NCBI RefSeq assembly: GCF_902459465.1
Contig: NC_047068.1
Location: 16,329,195 to 16,393,194, forward strand
Reading direction: 5' to 3'
Length of the DNA stretch: 64,000 bases
DNA from: Asterias rubens
Lineage: Eukaryota > Echinodermata > Asteroidea > Forcipulatida > Asteriidae
Shown one piece after another: positions 45,881 to 57,500 of this stretch (position 1 is the first letter of the stretch; each line of letters opens with the position of its first letter). The notes under the pieces are model-generated. The model was not told the origin of the DNA. It was given only the letters and a program-made list of their open reading frames with translations, and did no database searches. Both the position numbers and the translations under genes were made by a program.

Positions 45881-45987
45881 CAGGATGTGCACATTTCAAT
45901 CTTGCAGACATTGATGCTTTCAAGAAAAGCCTTCATTATCTTGGTGATATTATATTAGACCTTCAGATCCATCCCAGATACAAGTAG

Positions 45988-46881
45988 TTATAAATTCAAA
46001 GCTACAAACGCTAAATTACTGTTGACCAACACTGCATCTCCACTGGTGATGGACTGGAACTCGATTGGAGATCCGACACTCTCTGTCTGGATTAGTTGAT
46101 CTCTAGAGGAAAAAAGAAAGAAGAAAACAAAGAAATCAGACGTTTACTTAATTTTTTTTTCTCCCTTTAATGACCGGTTAACTTCTATTTACAAAGTTTT
46201 GCCTCAAGGTGGCTTTGAAGAACTTGAAATCAGGAAAAGCCCAGAGAAATCACACGTTTTTCATCTTTTTGAACTTCATCAGAGTTCATCATACCTTTGA
46301 TTGTAGATCCATGTAGTCAACTCTTCAAGATGTAGTTTGTGGCCTCTGTCTTCTATTATAGGGTGTCTCTCCAGAAGGCTTGAAGAAGACGGTTGGTGGA
46401 CTCTTGAGCAGAGTAGGGGTGTCTCTGGAGAAGGCTTGAAGAAGACGGTTGGTGGACTCTTGAGAGGAGTAGGGGTGTCTCTGGAGAAGGCTTGAAGAAG
46501 ACGGTTGGTGGACTCTTGAGCAGAGTAGAGGTGTCTCTGGAGAAGGCTTGAAGAAGACGGTTGGTGGACTCTTGAGAGGAGTAGGGGTGTCTCTGGAGAA
46601 GGCTTGACGAAGACGGTTGGTGGACTCTTGAGCAGAGTAGAGGTGTCTCTGGAGAAGGCTTGAAGAAGACGGTTGGTGGACTCTTGAGCAGAGTAGGGGT
46701 GTCTCAGGAGAAGGCTTGAAGAAGACGGTTGGTGGACACAATGAGCAGAGTAGAGGTGTCTCTGGAGAAGGCTTGAAGAAGACGGTTGGTGGACTCTTGA
46801 GCAGAGTAGGGGTGTCTCTGGAGAAGGCTTGAGCAAGACGGTTGGTTGACTCTTGAGGGTTTGCTTCTCCAAGGGGTTCAC
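45988..46881 (-). CDS. 3' end of an unrecognised minus-strand gene with a coding minisatellite
   Basis: The last coding exon is 46102-45988: acceptor CCTCTAG, then DQLIQTESVGSPIEFQSITS and GDAVLVNSNLAFVALNL, stop TAA at 45990-45988. The exon before it is 46881-46295, with acceptor-like CATCCTTTGCAG and donor GTATGA. The split Arg codon (AG|A) matches. This exon is open throughout: a start VNPLEKQTLKSQPT, then 56-bp repeats, then LLERHPIIEDRGHKLHLEEL and TTWIYNQR. Because 56 is not a multiple of 3, successive units are read in three frames and give PSPETPLLCSRVHQPSSSSL- and QESTNRLLQAFSRD-type segments. The C-terminal segment looks helical. No family is recognised. Upstream structure is unclear because related exons are duplicated at 47.6 and 48.8 kb. 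Confidence 0.5.
46370..46857 (-). repeat. 56-bp minisatellite inside a predicted coding exon
   Basis: About 8.6 units are spaced exactly 56 bp apart (for example 46,445, 46,501 and 46,557). Each contains GACTCTTGAGCAGAGTAGG, GGTGTCTCTGGAGAAGG and CTTGAAGAAGACGGTTGGTG on the + strand. Two minus frames stay open over most of it (46,279-46,887 and 46,325-46,741). A shorter two-unit copy is at 47,620-47,730. Confidence 0.93.
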
Positions 46882-47169
46882 CTGCAAAGGATGACCCAGT
46901 GGTTTGAGTTCATCAGGGTGCCTCTTATCATCATCTCAGGATTCTGTTTTGTCATACATGGATCCTGTTTGACAAAAAAGAAATAAATACATGCAGGGTT
47001 ACAGTCTTTGCCACACAATCAAGAATACAATTGGCGGTCATAACCACAAACTGTTTTGGCTATTGGCCAGTGTACAACCAAAAGCAAGTTTAATCAAAAC
47101 AGTTGTTTTATGCCAAGAAAATGCACTCTCAATCTCAGTTTGATCATAGTTTTATTTACAGTGATCAAA

Positions 47170-47285
47170 AGTGGCGTGTCATGGTCAGCAGTTGAGAGCA
47201 CTTGACTTATTCAGCTCTGGCGTTTTTATCACCGGAGTGTGAGTTCGAGTCCCAACTGTGGCACTTGATCATCAGTGAGTGTTTT
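47170..47285 (+). mobile_element. tRNA-derived SINE head
   Basis: A-box TGGTCAGCAGTTGAGAGC and B-box GAGTTCGAGTCCC lie about 50 bp apart, of Leu/Ser type. This is the same layout as at 24.77 and 48.39 kb. Confidence 0.6.
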
Positions 47286-47564
47286 CTCTAGCTGTAATGA
47301 AGGTGGTATACCATTAAAACTGATTATAAATTGCAGCAAACCATGTATGCATTGCTCAATTACATCAATACAAACCAAATTGATACATACTCATTTTCCC
47401 CTAACCTAGGTCTCTGGCCAAAATATACCCAGAAAGGCAAATTTTACTGCTTGGTGTTGGTTGGCAAAAATGTGAGAGAGCAGGTCGCTGGCAGTAGCGA
47501 CATGGAATGCTTATGTTTGAATGGAAAGGGGGAAACAACGTTTATCATACCTTCAGATCATTGA

Positions 47565-47830
47565 GATTGCCACCTTTCATACTTTGGGCTTGGACGGAGA
47601 ATCAATTGAACCTTGGGAGAAGTAGGGGTGTCTCTGGAGAAGGCTTGAGCAAGACGGTTGGTGGACTCTTGAGAGGAGTAGGGGTGTCTCTGGAGAAGGC
47701 TTGAACAAGACGGTTGGTGGACTCTTGAGGGTTTGCTTCTCCACGGGTTTCACCTGCAAAGGATGACCCAGTGATTTGAAGTCATCAGGGTGCCTCTTCT
47801 TAGGATTCTGTTCTGTCATACATGGATCCT
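47565..47830 (-). pseudogene. Duplicated exon related to the minus-strand gene
   Basis: After acceptor TCTAAACAG, the exon reads DPCMTEQNPKKRHPDDFKSL then GHPLQVKPVEKQTLKSPPT, two minisatellite units and SPSKPKV plus stop. Donor GTATGAT follows at about 47,551. The copy at 46.88-46.97 kb aligns base for base but carries 8 extra bases after its QNP codons, shifting the frame. It could be an alternative exon or a decayed duplicate. Confidence 0.4.
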
Positions 47831-48391
47831 GTTTAGACAGAAATGAAATAAGAACAATAAAATAAATGCAGGGTTATAGTCTTTTTGCCACAAATAAAAA
47901 AAAAAAAAAAAGACCACCACGCAATAGTCTCAGTGCAATACGTTTCTCGTTTAGGGCGATGTGGGTGCTGTCGGTGAGTTGGTCGCACTGTGTGTGAAAG
48001 GCAACCGAGAAACGTCTTCAGCAAGACTAAGCGCACGAACGGATCAGTCATAACAATGCACTTACAGAGCTCAAGCACGTTCGAAAACAGATAAGTTTAA
48101 CAGAGTTTTTTACTTTAGTAAGCCTTTTAACCAAAAAGACAATGACAAAAATGGGAATAAAAGAGTAGTGACTCGTTCTCAAACTGGCGTTTAAAACCTT
48201 GCAGGGTCGTTGCCGTGCGATAAAGGCCCTCCCTTCTGCTCGGGCCTTTATCACAGCCCTGCTGGTTTTAAGCAGCCGTTCAAGAACTTGTAGCTACCCC
48301 TTTATTCCCTTAAAAATACAGTTGTAAGAATTCTTAATCTCAGTTTGTGGGAAAGTTTTGATTCATATTTGTGTTGACAGAGTGATTAACG

Positions 48392-48485
48392 TGGGGTGGT
48401 GTGGTCGAGCCATTAAGAGCACCACACTCATGGGAATTCTGATCATCAGAGGGTGGGTTCGAGTCCTAGCTGTTGCACTTCTTCT
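48392..48485 (+). mobile_element. tRNA-derived SINE head
   Basis: A-box TGGTCGAGCCATTAAGAGC and B-box GGGTTCGAGTCCT, Leu/Ser type. Confidence 0.6.
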
Positions 48486-48786
48486 TCTTTTGTAAAAGTA
48501 CAGTCCACCATCTGGTGTATTATGTACTGTAGTTGTTGTGTGCATGCGAGGGTGTGGATATCTATGTATACAGTGCAGGTGGGTGAACAATGAACAGTGA
48601 ACGTAGATGGCGGCTAAAAAAGGCTCAAGCTGACCTAGCGGAGCTGAACAGACTGTACACTTGTGTCCTTGACCAAGATATCATAGCATAATTGCTTCGT
48701 CAAAAATATGAGTGAGCATTTCTCCGGGAATAGCGACATGAGACGCTTCATGTTTGACTGGGTAAGGGGAAACAATGTTATCATAC

Positions 48787-48960
48787 CTTTGAATCCTTGA
48801 GATTGCCAACGTTCATGCTTGGGGCTTGGATGGTGGGTCGGTTGACTCTTTGGCAGATGATGATTCAGATATTCTGCAGAAGATGACACTGCTCCTCGAT
48901 AACAGAGGGGTGCCCTCTAAGGAACAGCTCAGGTTCCTGTTTCATTGCTGATGGATTTAT
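48787..48960 (-). pseudogene. Third related exon, frame-interrupted
   Basis: After acceptor CTCAATAG it reads INPSAMKQEPELFLRGHPSV and IEEQCHLLQN, then a stop. In another frame it continues ESSSAKESTDPPSKP and, in the third, PSPKHERWQSQGFK up to donor GTATGA. The start and end align with the exons at 47.8 and 46.97 kb. An internal acceptor (TCTTCTGCAG) could give a shorter open exon from 48,874. Confidence 0.35.
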
Positions 48961-48969
48961 CTATTGAGC

Positions 48970-50390
48970 AGGAAAAAAAATATATTTATTTCACAGATCT
49001 GTCTTGTGAGTAAAATAAGCAGCTATTTGGAATGGCCCCTTGCACTGCAGTGCACCACAGCACACGCAGCTACTGTCTGCCATCCTCACCATTTGGGCGT
49101 CAAATTGCAAAGTTAAAAATTAAGGTGAACATGTTATCACCCTGTTGTGTGTGAACACCAATGACAACAACGCTGTGTTTAGCTTGAGCGGCTCCCACTC
49201 CACAGCAATTACAGACAAATTTAACTGTAAAAAATAACTATCGTGTAGGCCTATGTGTATGTTACAGGTATGGCTGGTAGTGCTTGTGTTAAATGATTAA
49301 GACCACATAGCACAGGAACCCCTTTAAGAACTTTTCAAGCATTCAGAAAAACAATAACAATGATTTACAAGCAAAATATTAACATTTCTGAGTTTGATTG
49401 TTATTCAATTTTCGAGTTACGAGGATCTGAAATCTCAGAATCACCGAGGGTGACTATAATAACAATAAAAAAATAAAAAAATACATGAAATAAGTTAAAC
49501 TGATAATATTTAGTTTATCAATTATGTTACAACACTTCTTGAATAACAATTTTTTCCATAAAAAAAAGAACAAAAACAAATTGAGTTATCAGAAGTTATT
49601 ATAACCTGACTAATTTGATATTGCCATTGAACCTGGGATCAGACTCAAGAACAGTAGGCCTACAGCTACACAGTGTTGGGATGCAACTTTGTATTTTAAA
49701 CACCAAGTAAAAGGCTGATTAGCACAAGGGAAATTTGTCATTAGCATTGTCCAAGGCTCTTTACGCAAGCACCAGCACGCCCTGAATTCATGAACTGTAG
49801 GCCCTATTTAAGTGTTATATCTGCCACTGCCAGACCGTACAGTCAATAGAATTAAAAAATAAAATGAAAGTCATGAAAGTTCGGTTGAGAAAAATAAACA
49901 CGTAAAAACAATTATTTTACCCTGTTTTAAATTGCAAACATATCAGTAGGTTTGGAGAAAGGCTCAGGCAACAATGTATGCTACTCGAAAAAAACATAAA
50001 TATGTATTAACGTAAGTTCAACTGAATGAAAAAGAAAGAAAAAATGCAACAGGAAAATACATAAACAAGAAATGAAACATAGTCTCATTAACACAATATA
50101 AAAATGCATTTTCAGTAGAAAACTAGTGCAATATTAACTGACTGTCACGTCATTTTCACGTGTGTTATCTTTGCTTAGCCATGATATGACCATATTATGA
50201 AAGTGTTGGTCATCCATCCGAATCCAACCAAACAAAAAAATACAAACTGACAGTTGATTGACACAAAAATCACTTGTGAGTTACGCTATTTCCTCGTTTT
50301 CTACTTTTTTTACAATTTGGCTATCGTTCCATACCACATGAAAGGTTCAGCTAAAATTTACAGTCACTAAACACTAACGTTTACTCACAA
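48970..50390. other. AT-rich stretch, nothing recognised
   Basis: No exon, repeat array or RNA gene was seen. If the first-exon candidate at 50.4 kb is real, this is the first intron of the minus-strand gene. Confidence 0.45.
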
Positions 50391-50398
50391 TAAGCGGT

Positions 50399-50530
50399 GG
50401 AAAGCAAACCAAAACAAGTGTTCGTCGCACACTGATTGTCGCGTGATGTTCGATGGTTCGACGGCTCGTGATCGTAAACATGTTAAAAAAACAAAATGGC
50501 CACCGCTCTCCAGCAACCCAGAATGCAAAG
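50399..50530 (-). promoter_or_regulatory. Possible promoter/first exon of the minus-strand gene
   Basis: A locally GC/CpG-richer patch has a YY1-type motif (CAAAATGGCCACC at 50,493-50,505 on +). On the minus strand an open stretch MFTITSRRTIEHHATISVRR runs to donor GTGAGT (50,398). YY1 sites of this form commonly sit at TSSs. The link to the exons at 46-49 kb is inferred. Confidence 0.25.
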
Positions 50531-51435
50531 CGAATCGTGGGGTGAAAAAATGTGTCAGTTATTATTTTGGAAGAAAAAAAAAAAGGGCAATAGAAAAACA
50601 TAATTTATATCAAAAATAACGATTAAAAAGACAAACGAAAACTTACAAGAATGTTCTGTGATACTTGTAGTATGTGCTGACTTGTCCATGTGGATTAAAA
50701 ATTGTGATAAAATAGTGTTTTCCCGTCGACCGGGCTAGACAGTTTGCCTCACACGTGTGTTTAAGATTAGCGCCATCTTTTGGAAACGACCGCATAACAC
50801 CTCAGCGAGGCCACCTACGAAACATCTACGCCTATTATCTTTTTTCAATTTTTTTTTCAAAGCTATATTTTCAGTTGAAAAAAAATCATTTCTGTCAAAT
50901 AATTCAACTATGATTGCTGATTCCCATATTTAAAGGCGAAACAACCTTTTTTTCAACAGTAAAATCTAGCAGGCGGAGGAATATTTCCTAAGTGAATACT
51001 GGGACATAGCAGTTTTCATCATGTAAAATACCCTCTCCTTATTATTCTTACATCTACACCCCCCCCCCCCCCCCATTTGATCATCTACTTAGCTAAATCT
51101 ATTATATTTGTTTCTTCTCCCATTATCCACTCTTTCTTAAGAAAAAAACCTTCATTAAATAATGAAACCAAACAAAAGCCAAACAACAAAATGACAATGT
51201 ACACAGCCGTTTACATCAAATATGAAAGTTATTTTAATACAAGTTATTTTAATAAAAACAACATAACATGTAAAATTGTGAGCCTTGACTCTATTTGTGA
51301 ACCATTTAGTCTAACATTTAATAATTTTTATATTTTACAAACTTCATGATTGAAATAAGCACATATTATTTTTTTATTTTTACTAATTTAAAGTACTATT
51401 CATTGCTGGGCGACCTTCGACCTGGCTTAATATCA

Positions 51436-51792
51436 TCAAGTATTCTTTGTAAATGTTATGAATATTTTCAAATAGGACTCGGGGTTCTCCCAAGTTTCAA
51501 GAACTGTGGACCCAAATTCTTTAACTTTGGCCGAAGTGCGGTGATTTGTAAAGAGGTCCTTTGAATGTTTTTTACTTGGTGGACATCTTTGGTTTAAAAG
51601 CCATACTGCTAATAACCATCGTTTCAGATTAAAGTTGTATTCACCGTTATAAATATCCAGCCAAGGAAGTGTTAACCGAGCTTGGCATGGTTTGGTACAG
51701 ACATCGTGGTAAACATTTGCAATGACCGCGTGTAATGTTTCGTAAAAGAACTCACAAACAAATGTTCCTTTGAAGCTTTGCAAGTAAAACAA
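51436..51792 (-). CDS. Unassigned open frame (118 codons, no ATG)
   Basis: The frame is open without ATG at its start (TTG). It reads like a protein in places (CTKPCQARLTLPWLDIYNGE, NFNLKRWLLAVWLLNQRC) in an otherwise AT-rich region with no other long frames. It could be an exon, a decayed gene fragment, or chance. No family is recognised. Confidence 0.2.
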   Translation of the reverse strand: MFYLQSFKGTFVCEFFYETLHAVIANVYHDVCTKPCQARLTLPWLDIYNGEYNFNLKRWLLAVWLLNQRCPPSKKHSKDLFTNHRTSAKVKEFGSTVLETWENPESYLKIFITFTKNT

Positions 51793-51897
51793 ACAACTGC
51801 TTTGTTGTATATAGCGTCCTCTATATATTCAATTGTTTGGCTGGTAACCTTATTGTGGTACCGTAAGCATATTATTTAGTGGTGCTTTTGGGACACA

Positions 51898-52083
51898 GGG
51901 CCCAATTTCATAAAGCCTGGGAGCACAAAAACTTGCGGAGCACACTGAAAAGTATTGCTTGGCAGAGACAGGTTACCAGCCAGAATTAAATTAAAGTTTA
52001 CATTATTGTGACTGGTGCTCTACTCAGTTTTTGCATAGCAAAGAAATTCGTCAAGTAGTATTTTCTGCTTTGAATTTGGGCCC
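51898..52083. mobile_element. MITE family B copy
   Basis: It begins GGGCCCAATTTCATAAAGC and ends CTTTGAATTTGGGCCC. The interior is shared with 7,046-7,234. Confidence 0.8.
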
Positions 52084-52533
52084 TGGTCGGTACTAAACAA
52101 TACAATTGTGACATTCTTCAACATAAACAATATAATTGTTTAGCGTGTTCTCTTATGTGTCTTTTCCAACTTGAATAAAATTGGCATAACATTTTAAGTA
52201 CAGTTATAAATACATGTGGTGGTATACAAGCATTGATTACATAGGAAATCATATCGATAATAAGTAGTGCGGGCTACTCTCTCCTATTCACCCCAGGCTT
52301 ACCGCTTAAAGAAGCCTTGCCCTTCTCCATTTTGACCATCCGTATCCATCAACCAATGGACCGAAGTTAATTAAGAAATGTGGCAAATTTAGCTGTACGG
52401 TGAAATTGTTCTTGATTTGTCTTGCCATGAGTGTACTTTATAAGGCGGCAGAGTTGCGGATCGATTGACGGACGCAATGGCGCGTGGAAGCCTAGACTTG
52501 ATTCAAGTCCCGTTCTCGTGTGAAAGGTCCCTA

Positions 52534-52783
52534 TAGGTGCGTGCGATTAGCTCCCCGGGTCGACCCCGGTCTGCCCCGGTATACGTTCGAATAGCTTCGA
52601 CGTCATTCAAAGGGCTCACCCGGGTCAGTCCCCAGTGCCCTGGTTGCGGAGTGGGTCACTTTGGGCTGGCCGGAGGTGCATGACGTCACCACGAGACGGT
52701 GAGCGATCGTCACTAGCTCTTGTAAGGGGCTCAACCGAACGAGCACCGCGGGGTCGACACAGGGAAGCTAATCGAACGCACCC
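52534..52783. mobile_element. GC-rich fold-back element with GGTGCGTGCGATTAGCTCCC ends
   Basis: The left end GGTGCGTGCGATTAGCTCCC is mirrored by the right end GGGAAGCTAATCGAACGCACC. The interior is GC-rich with CCCCGGTCTGCCCCGG and GTCGAC motifs. TA flanks both ends (CTATAGG / CCCATAATA region). It is about 250 bp with no open frame. Confidence 0.8.
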
Positions 52784-52789
52784 ATAATA

Positions 52790-54590
52790 AGAATATCCGC
52801 CGTCAAAATGTAGCTAATTGTGCGGCGCGGCACAGGTTGGAGTCTTCTGATGGCGATGGACAGAACATAAAAGGGTTTGCGACATGAGGCAAGCCTAGCG
52901 GCAGCTGTAAGATGCGAATGGTGATGGCAGACAATAATAGTCAGCAATGGCTGTAATACAATTAATGATACCTGTTCAATTTGTTGTTTTGTCATTGAGA
53001 AAGGCTCTGCTATTGCTAGGGTCCAAACGTCAGGCCACTAACTAGTTTGTTGTCATTACTCCATCGTTCCTTCTAGTTGGTGAGGCCAAAGTTGTTTGAA
53101 ACAGCTAATTCCATTTCCTCGACCTTAAACGTCTGCATGTTGTGACTTTGCTTCGTTTTGTCTATTTAGGAATGTTGACGTATTTCTAAGAATTCTGCAG
53201 ACCAACCTCTTCGGAACGACTTTGGGGTGGGACGGGGGCGCTGACACAACATACTAAGCAAAAGTTAATGCAAGCAATAATTATTCCGTTGTAAAAGGCA
53301 TATCGGGTCGTATATGCCAAGTTAACCAGACAAAATATACTGTCAAATTGACAGTTCTTTCGGGGTTCTATTCCGAGCTGTTTGACACTCTACGATAATT
53401 TGGGTAAAAGAATTCAGGGATTTGGCAGCATTCATATTATAGTTATGGTCTTTTTCGACATTTGCCACCCAAATAAAGTATTGAAGTCAAGGGATGTTAC
53501 TAATAGTGGAATGGATAACCGATTGTCCTATCTTAAAAGGTCAGCGAGGGAGGAAGGGCTTCATGCAGCGTCAAATTCCTTAATATTGACTCAGCTGGGA
53601 CAAAATAAGGTGCAATTGAGACTGTTTTGTGCCTTTCCCATGAGACAGAGAGACGTCACATCGAACTAAAGGCGGTTCCAGAGTGAATACACCGATGTCA
53701 TTCTTCTAAACACGTACCGCCTTACTTTCTGTTAGGGCATTTTTGCTGAGATCTTATTCACAAATTGACAATGAATCCTCTTGAACTCTACACGCGCTCA
53801 TCGATTTCAACAATATACTTCATGACGTCATATAAATTTTTGAGACTTTTTGGGGCGCAAGGTGGCAGCAAACTTGCTAGGTAAATCAATCGGGGTCGGT
53901 AGTACTACACCACACTTATAACCACCCAAGTGCTAGGTCTATTATACAAACAAAAATAAACTTTAACATTTCTCGCACACTAACTTGTTCAGCGAACTAT
54001 AAGCCTCTGGACCCAACTTCACCTTGCTTTAAAAGCAGAACATATCGCTTAACAATTTTCGACTCAAAGGTCCCCAATGAAATCTTCCCTTAATTGCCAT
54101 CCTTGATGGACAGTATAAACGTATAATCGAGGTCGATTTCGAAATCATGCTAAAAGCAAGCAACGGACCCTTGCTAAATATTGCTGTTGGGTGGAAATGG
54201 TTTTTGTATATCCACCGGTCTGTACATGCAACAGTCGTCGCGTGCCTCGCCGCGCACTGCATCACCTCCAGCAGGCAAAAAAAGAGCTGGTTAGGTTACC
54301 ATCGCAATGAGTTTCGTTTCTGCCTCCTCCGTGCGCTTGCCTCGCTGCTTGCACACATACACACCACACGCACATCATTCAAGACAGCACACGGACACGC
54401 ATAACACATACCTCAACCCTATAGTGCTCACTTGGACTATATAGTGTAATAACATAACCGCTGTGCCTGCTCGCCATCATCAGGTATCAAGGCGAAACCT
54501 CCTGCACATTGTACATTGAATGCATTTCTCTGCTTTCAACCGAACAGCAGATTCTAGTCTATACACAATATATAATGGATGAATAGGTGA
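52790..54590. other. Intergenic stretch, nothing recognised
   Basis: Frames at 53,382-53,669 and 54,147-54,404 have no splice or family support. A TATA-like TATATAATGG lies at 54,569, close to the first exon of the next gene. Confidence 0.45.
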
Positions 54591-54592
54591 AT

Positions 54593-57500
54593 ATGGCGCT
54601 TCTATTTAACTGGCCGAGACGTAAGTATACATCATTATAATAATTATTTGCATCTGAATTGTGTTTCTTTTCTGGAAATCATTTTTCTTATTGTTGATGA
54701 GGTCAAAATAACGTTAACTGCTCTTGTCATCGTTATGCTGTAAGTTTGTTTCTTTTATAGCCATGAAAGCTTAATGAAAAATTGATTATATCAAAGATTT
54801 TAAAAGGTTCGTTATATTATTTATATTATGTGCATGTTCTGTACCAAATTAAGGCACGATTATTAATTATCGAAAATAATCACGATCGGATTTAGTCTGA
54901 GAGCTCAGATAATAAAATCATACTGGAGTCATGAAGAGGAAATAGCATTTTAAGAACTCAAAAATTAACATTGCTTTATTTAGATTGCCGCGATAGTAAT
55001 AACGAACTGCTGTCAGGAACGTGCACAGAAACCATTTGAGACACAAACCGTTTTCGTCACAGGTATTTCATGTAAAATTTGGCCCCCTAAATATTTCACA
55101 GACTGTTTTTATAATTTGTTTTTATTAAAAGTTACATAGGTAGTAATGGCTCGAGACTCTAAAATATACAGATGGTATTCGTTGCCATTTAAATATTGAC
55201 GGTTTTGACAATATTGCATTTTTGTTTGAGGTTCGTGCAATCCTAAAAACACTCCGTCTTTATTATCAAGGACAGCATCGTGTACACAAACCTCTATCAG
55301 TAATTTGTTCTATTAAGCGCGTTACAACTTAAAATACTCCTTTAGCATAATAAAATTTAAAGGAAATTTTTAGTTATTTTATCAAACACCTTCAAAAACT
55401 AACATCGTAAAGAGCACTTGAGATCTTTCGACATTAAAAAAAAACATTGCTAGAAATGTAATAGTTAAAATAACGTAGTTTTAACAAAAAAGTACAATTT
55501 CACCAACAAATATAAATCTGAGTCCGGCTTCAGACATGACGTCTTTCTCAGCCATATGAAGGCACACAATTTTTCGCAACAAGGGTGATTTTGTTATCAT
55601 TTTCTTGCAACTTCCATGAGCCTAAATCTTCCCAGGTTTGTTATTCTTCTGCATATGTTGAGATACAGCAAGTGAGGATACTGGGCCCAATTTCATGGCT
55701 CTGCTTACCGTAAGCAAAGAATCGGCGCTTACGGAAGCAGGGAATTCAGTGCTTACGGCAAGCGTATTTCACGGGTTAGCGGCGAATTTGGGCTTCTGCG
55801 CGTGCGTACTTCACGTTACTAGGCATTCTACGCTTACAAGGCTAGCGCAGAAATTCGGCGCTTGCACGTAAGCGGGGAATCGCGATCGTAAGCGCAGAAT
55901 TCGGTGGTAAGCAGAGCCATGAAATTGGGCCCTGGTCTTAACAATCTAAAAGGAGACCCAGCCTAAAAATAATTAATTTATCTTCTTCTCCGGTCTGACC
56001 GTCCTAATTTCTTTTTTCATTTCAAAGAGCGGCCTCGTTATTGAGATGAGTGGCCTTTCAGAACATTTTCTCGAGTGGATTTTTTGGCCATTTTTAACGA
56101 GCGACCTTCATCATAGGACTGAAATACCGCCAGGACTAACGCTTGATTGGTGTGGTGATTGGAAACAAGTAATGAACGAATTTTAGTCTGGAATTGTTTA
56201 ATTTTTCTTATTGAAAAGTTGAACCAAAAGAGACTCATTCTAAAAGTGGCAAAAGGCCTTTTTTTGTGTCCATATCTTTCCCTCAAAAGTTTTGTAAATT
56301 TTATTTGCTAAATCAAGGGACGTCGTGAGTCTTTTTTGAAATTCAACCAGAATGTCTGTGGCTGTTTAGTATGACTGTTCAATTCAATAGTGTTGCGAAC
56401 TTTCAAATAATTGCCATGGAGTAGGCCATTTTGTTTAAACTCTGAAACAAACTGGATGCTTAGAAACTATAGTTTTAAACGAAAAAAAATTTCTATCAAA
56501 TTTTGAGTGAAACTAACAAAATTCTGGTTTATGCTTAGGTGCACGTGCATTTAATATATCAAGCGTGAACAAATTGAGGCGTTTAGCACAATACCTATTT
56601 AACTAATACCTAGGCGGAAGATAGAAAATCCGCCGGAAGTACTACTTCAGCCTTTACTGGATCGTTATTAACTTAACTTACGCGACGTGAGTTCTTAACA
56701 TAGGTCTCAACGTTTCGACCAGCTTGCTACAAATAACAGTCAGTTGTTAGATAAATGCCAATCCATCTTAGCCTTGAAGCGTTCGAAGGATACCCAGGCA
56801 ACAATAAGAACTTTTGGCGAATGATATCGGCTGGAAAATTGTCACGGCATTGCAAGCAATCATGCTAAAAGGTAGCCTTTTGCCAAGGCCTTTGTGGCAT
56901 AAAGAGCGGAACGACTGGAACGGGAGACCACAAGCGCGGGTCGAGGCGGCGATCGAGTGGCGACTTCGAGTGCTTGGTCTCCCGTTCCAGTCGCTCTGGT
57001 CCGGGGCTCTCCAAGCCACGAAGGCCTCGCTAAAAGGCTAGTTATAAAAGGACAGCTACGACTCGATGAGTTTTATAAGATTGTGAAAAGTCTGATTGTT
57101 TTATGGAGTAAAATGGCCAGTAAAAAAAACAGCTAGCTACCATGGACAGCGCGCCGTTTCGATACCTCTCGTCATTTAAGTTGTCATGTTTTTCTGATCA
57201 TATGAAGACTAAAAAGGATTAGCAAATGGACTAAACAGATATTCCAAGTTTATTTTGTTTGTAAACATCAAGCTTCGTGGAAAATGTCTCACTAACTGTC
57301 TATAAAAAGGTATACATCTTCTTTTGAATCATTTCAACTCTTTTCTAAAAAATAAGCCCACAAAAAAAAAACCGTCCCGATAGTCCACCGGTCTCTTCAC
57401 GACGGTGACATGACATGGAATAAACAGATTTGTTCTCGTGACCCATCTGGCCAGATGGCAGATCGATCTCAAACTTCTACAGGTTTGTAGGTTTATGTAT

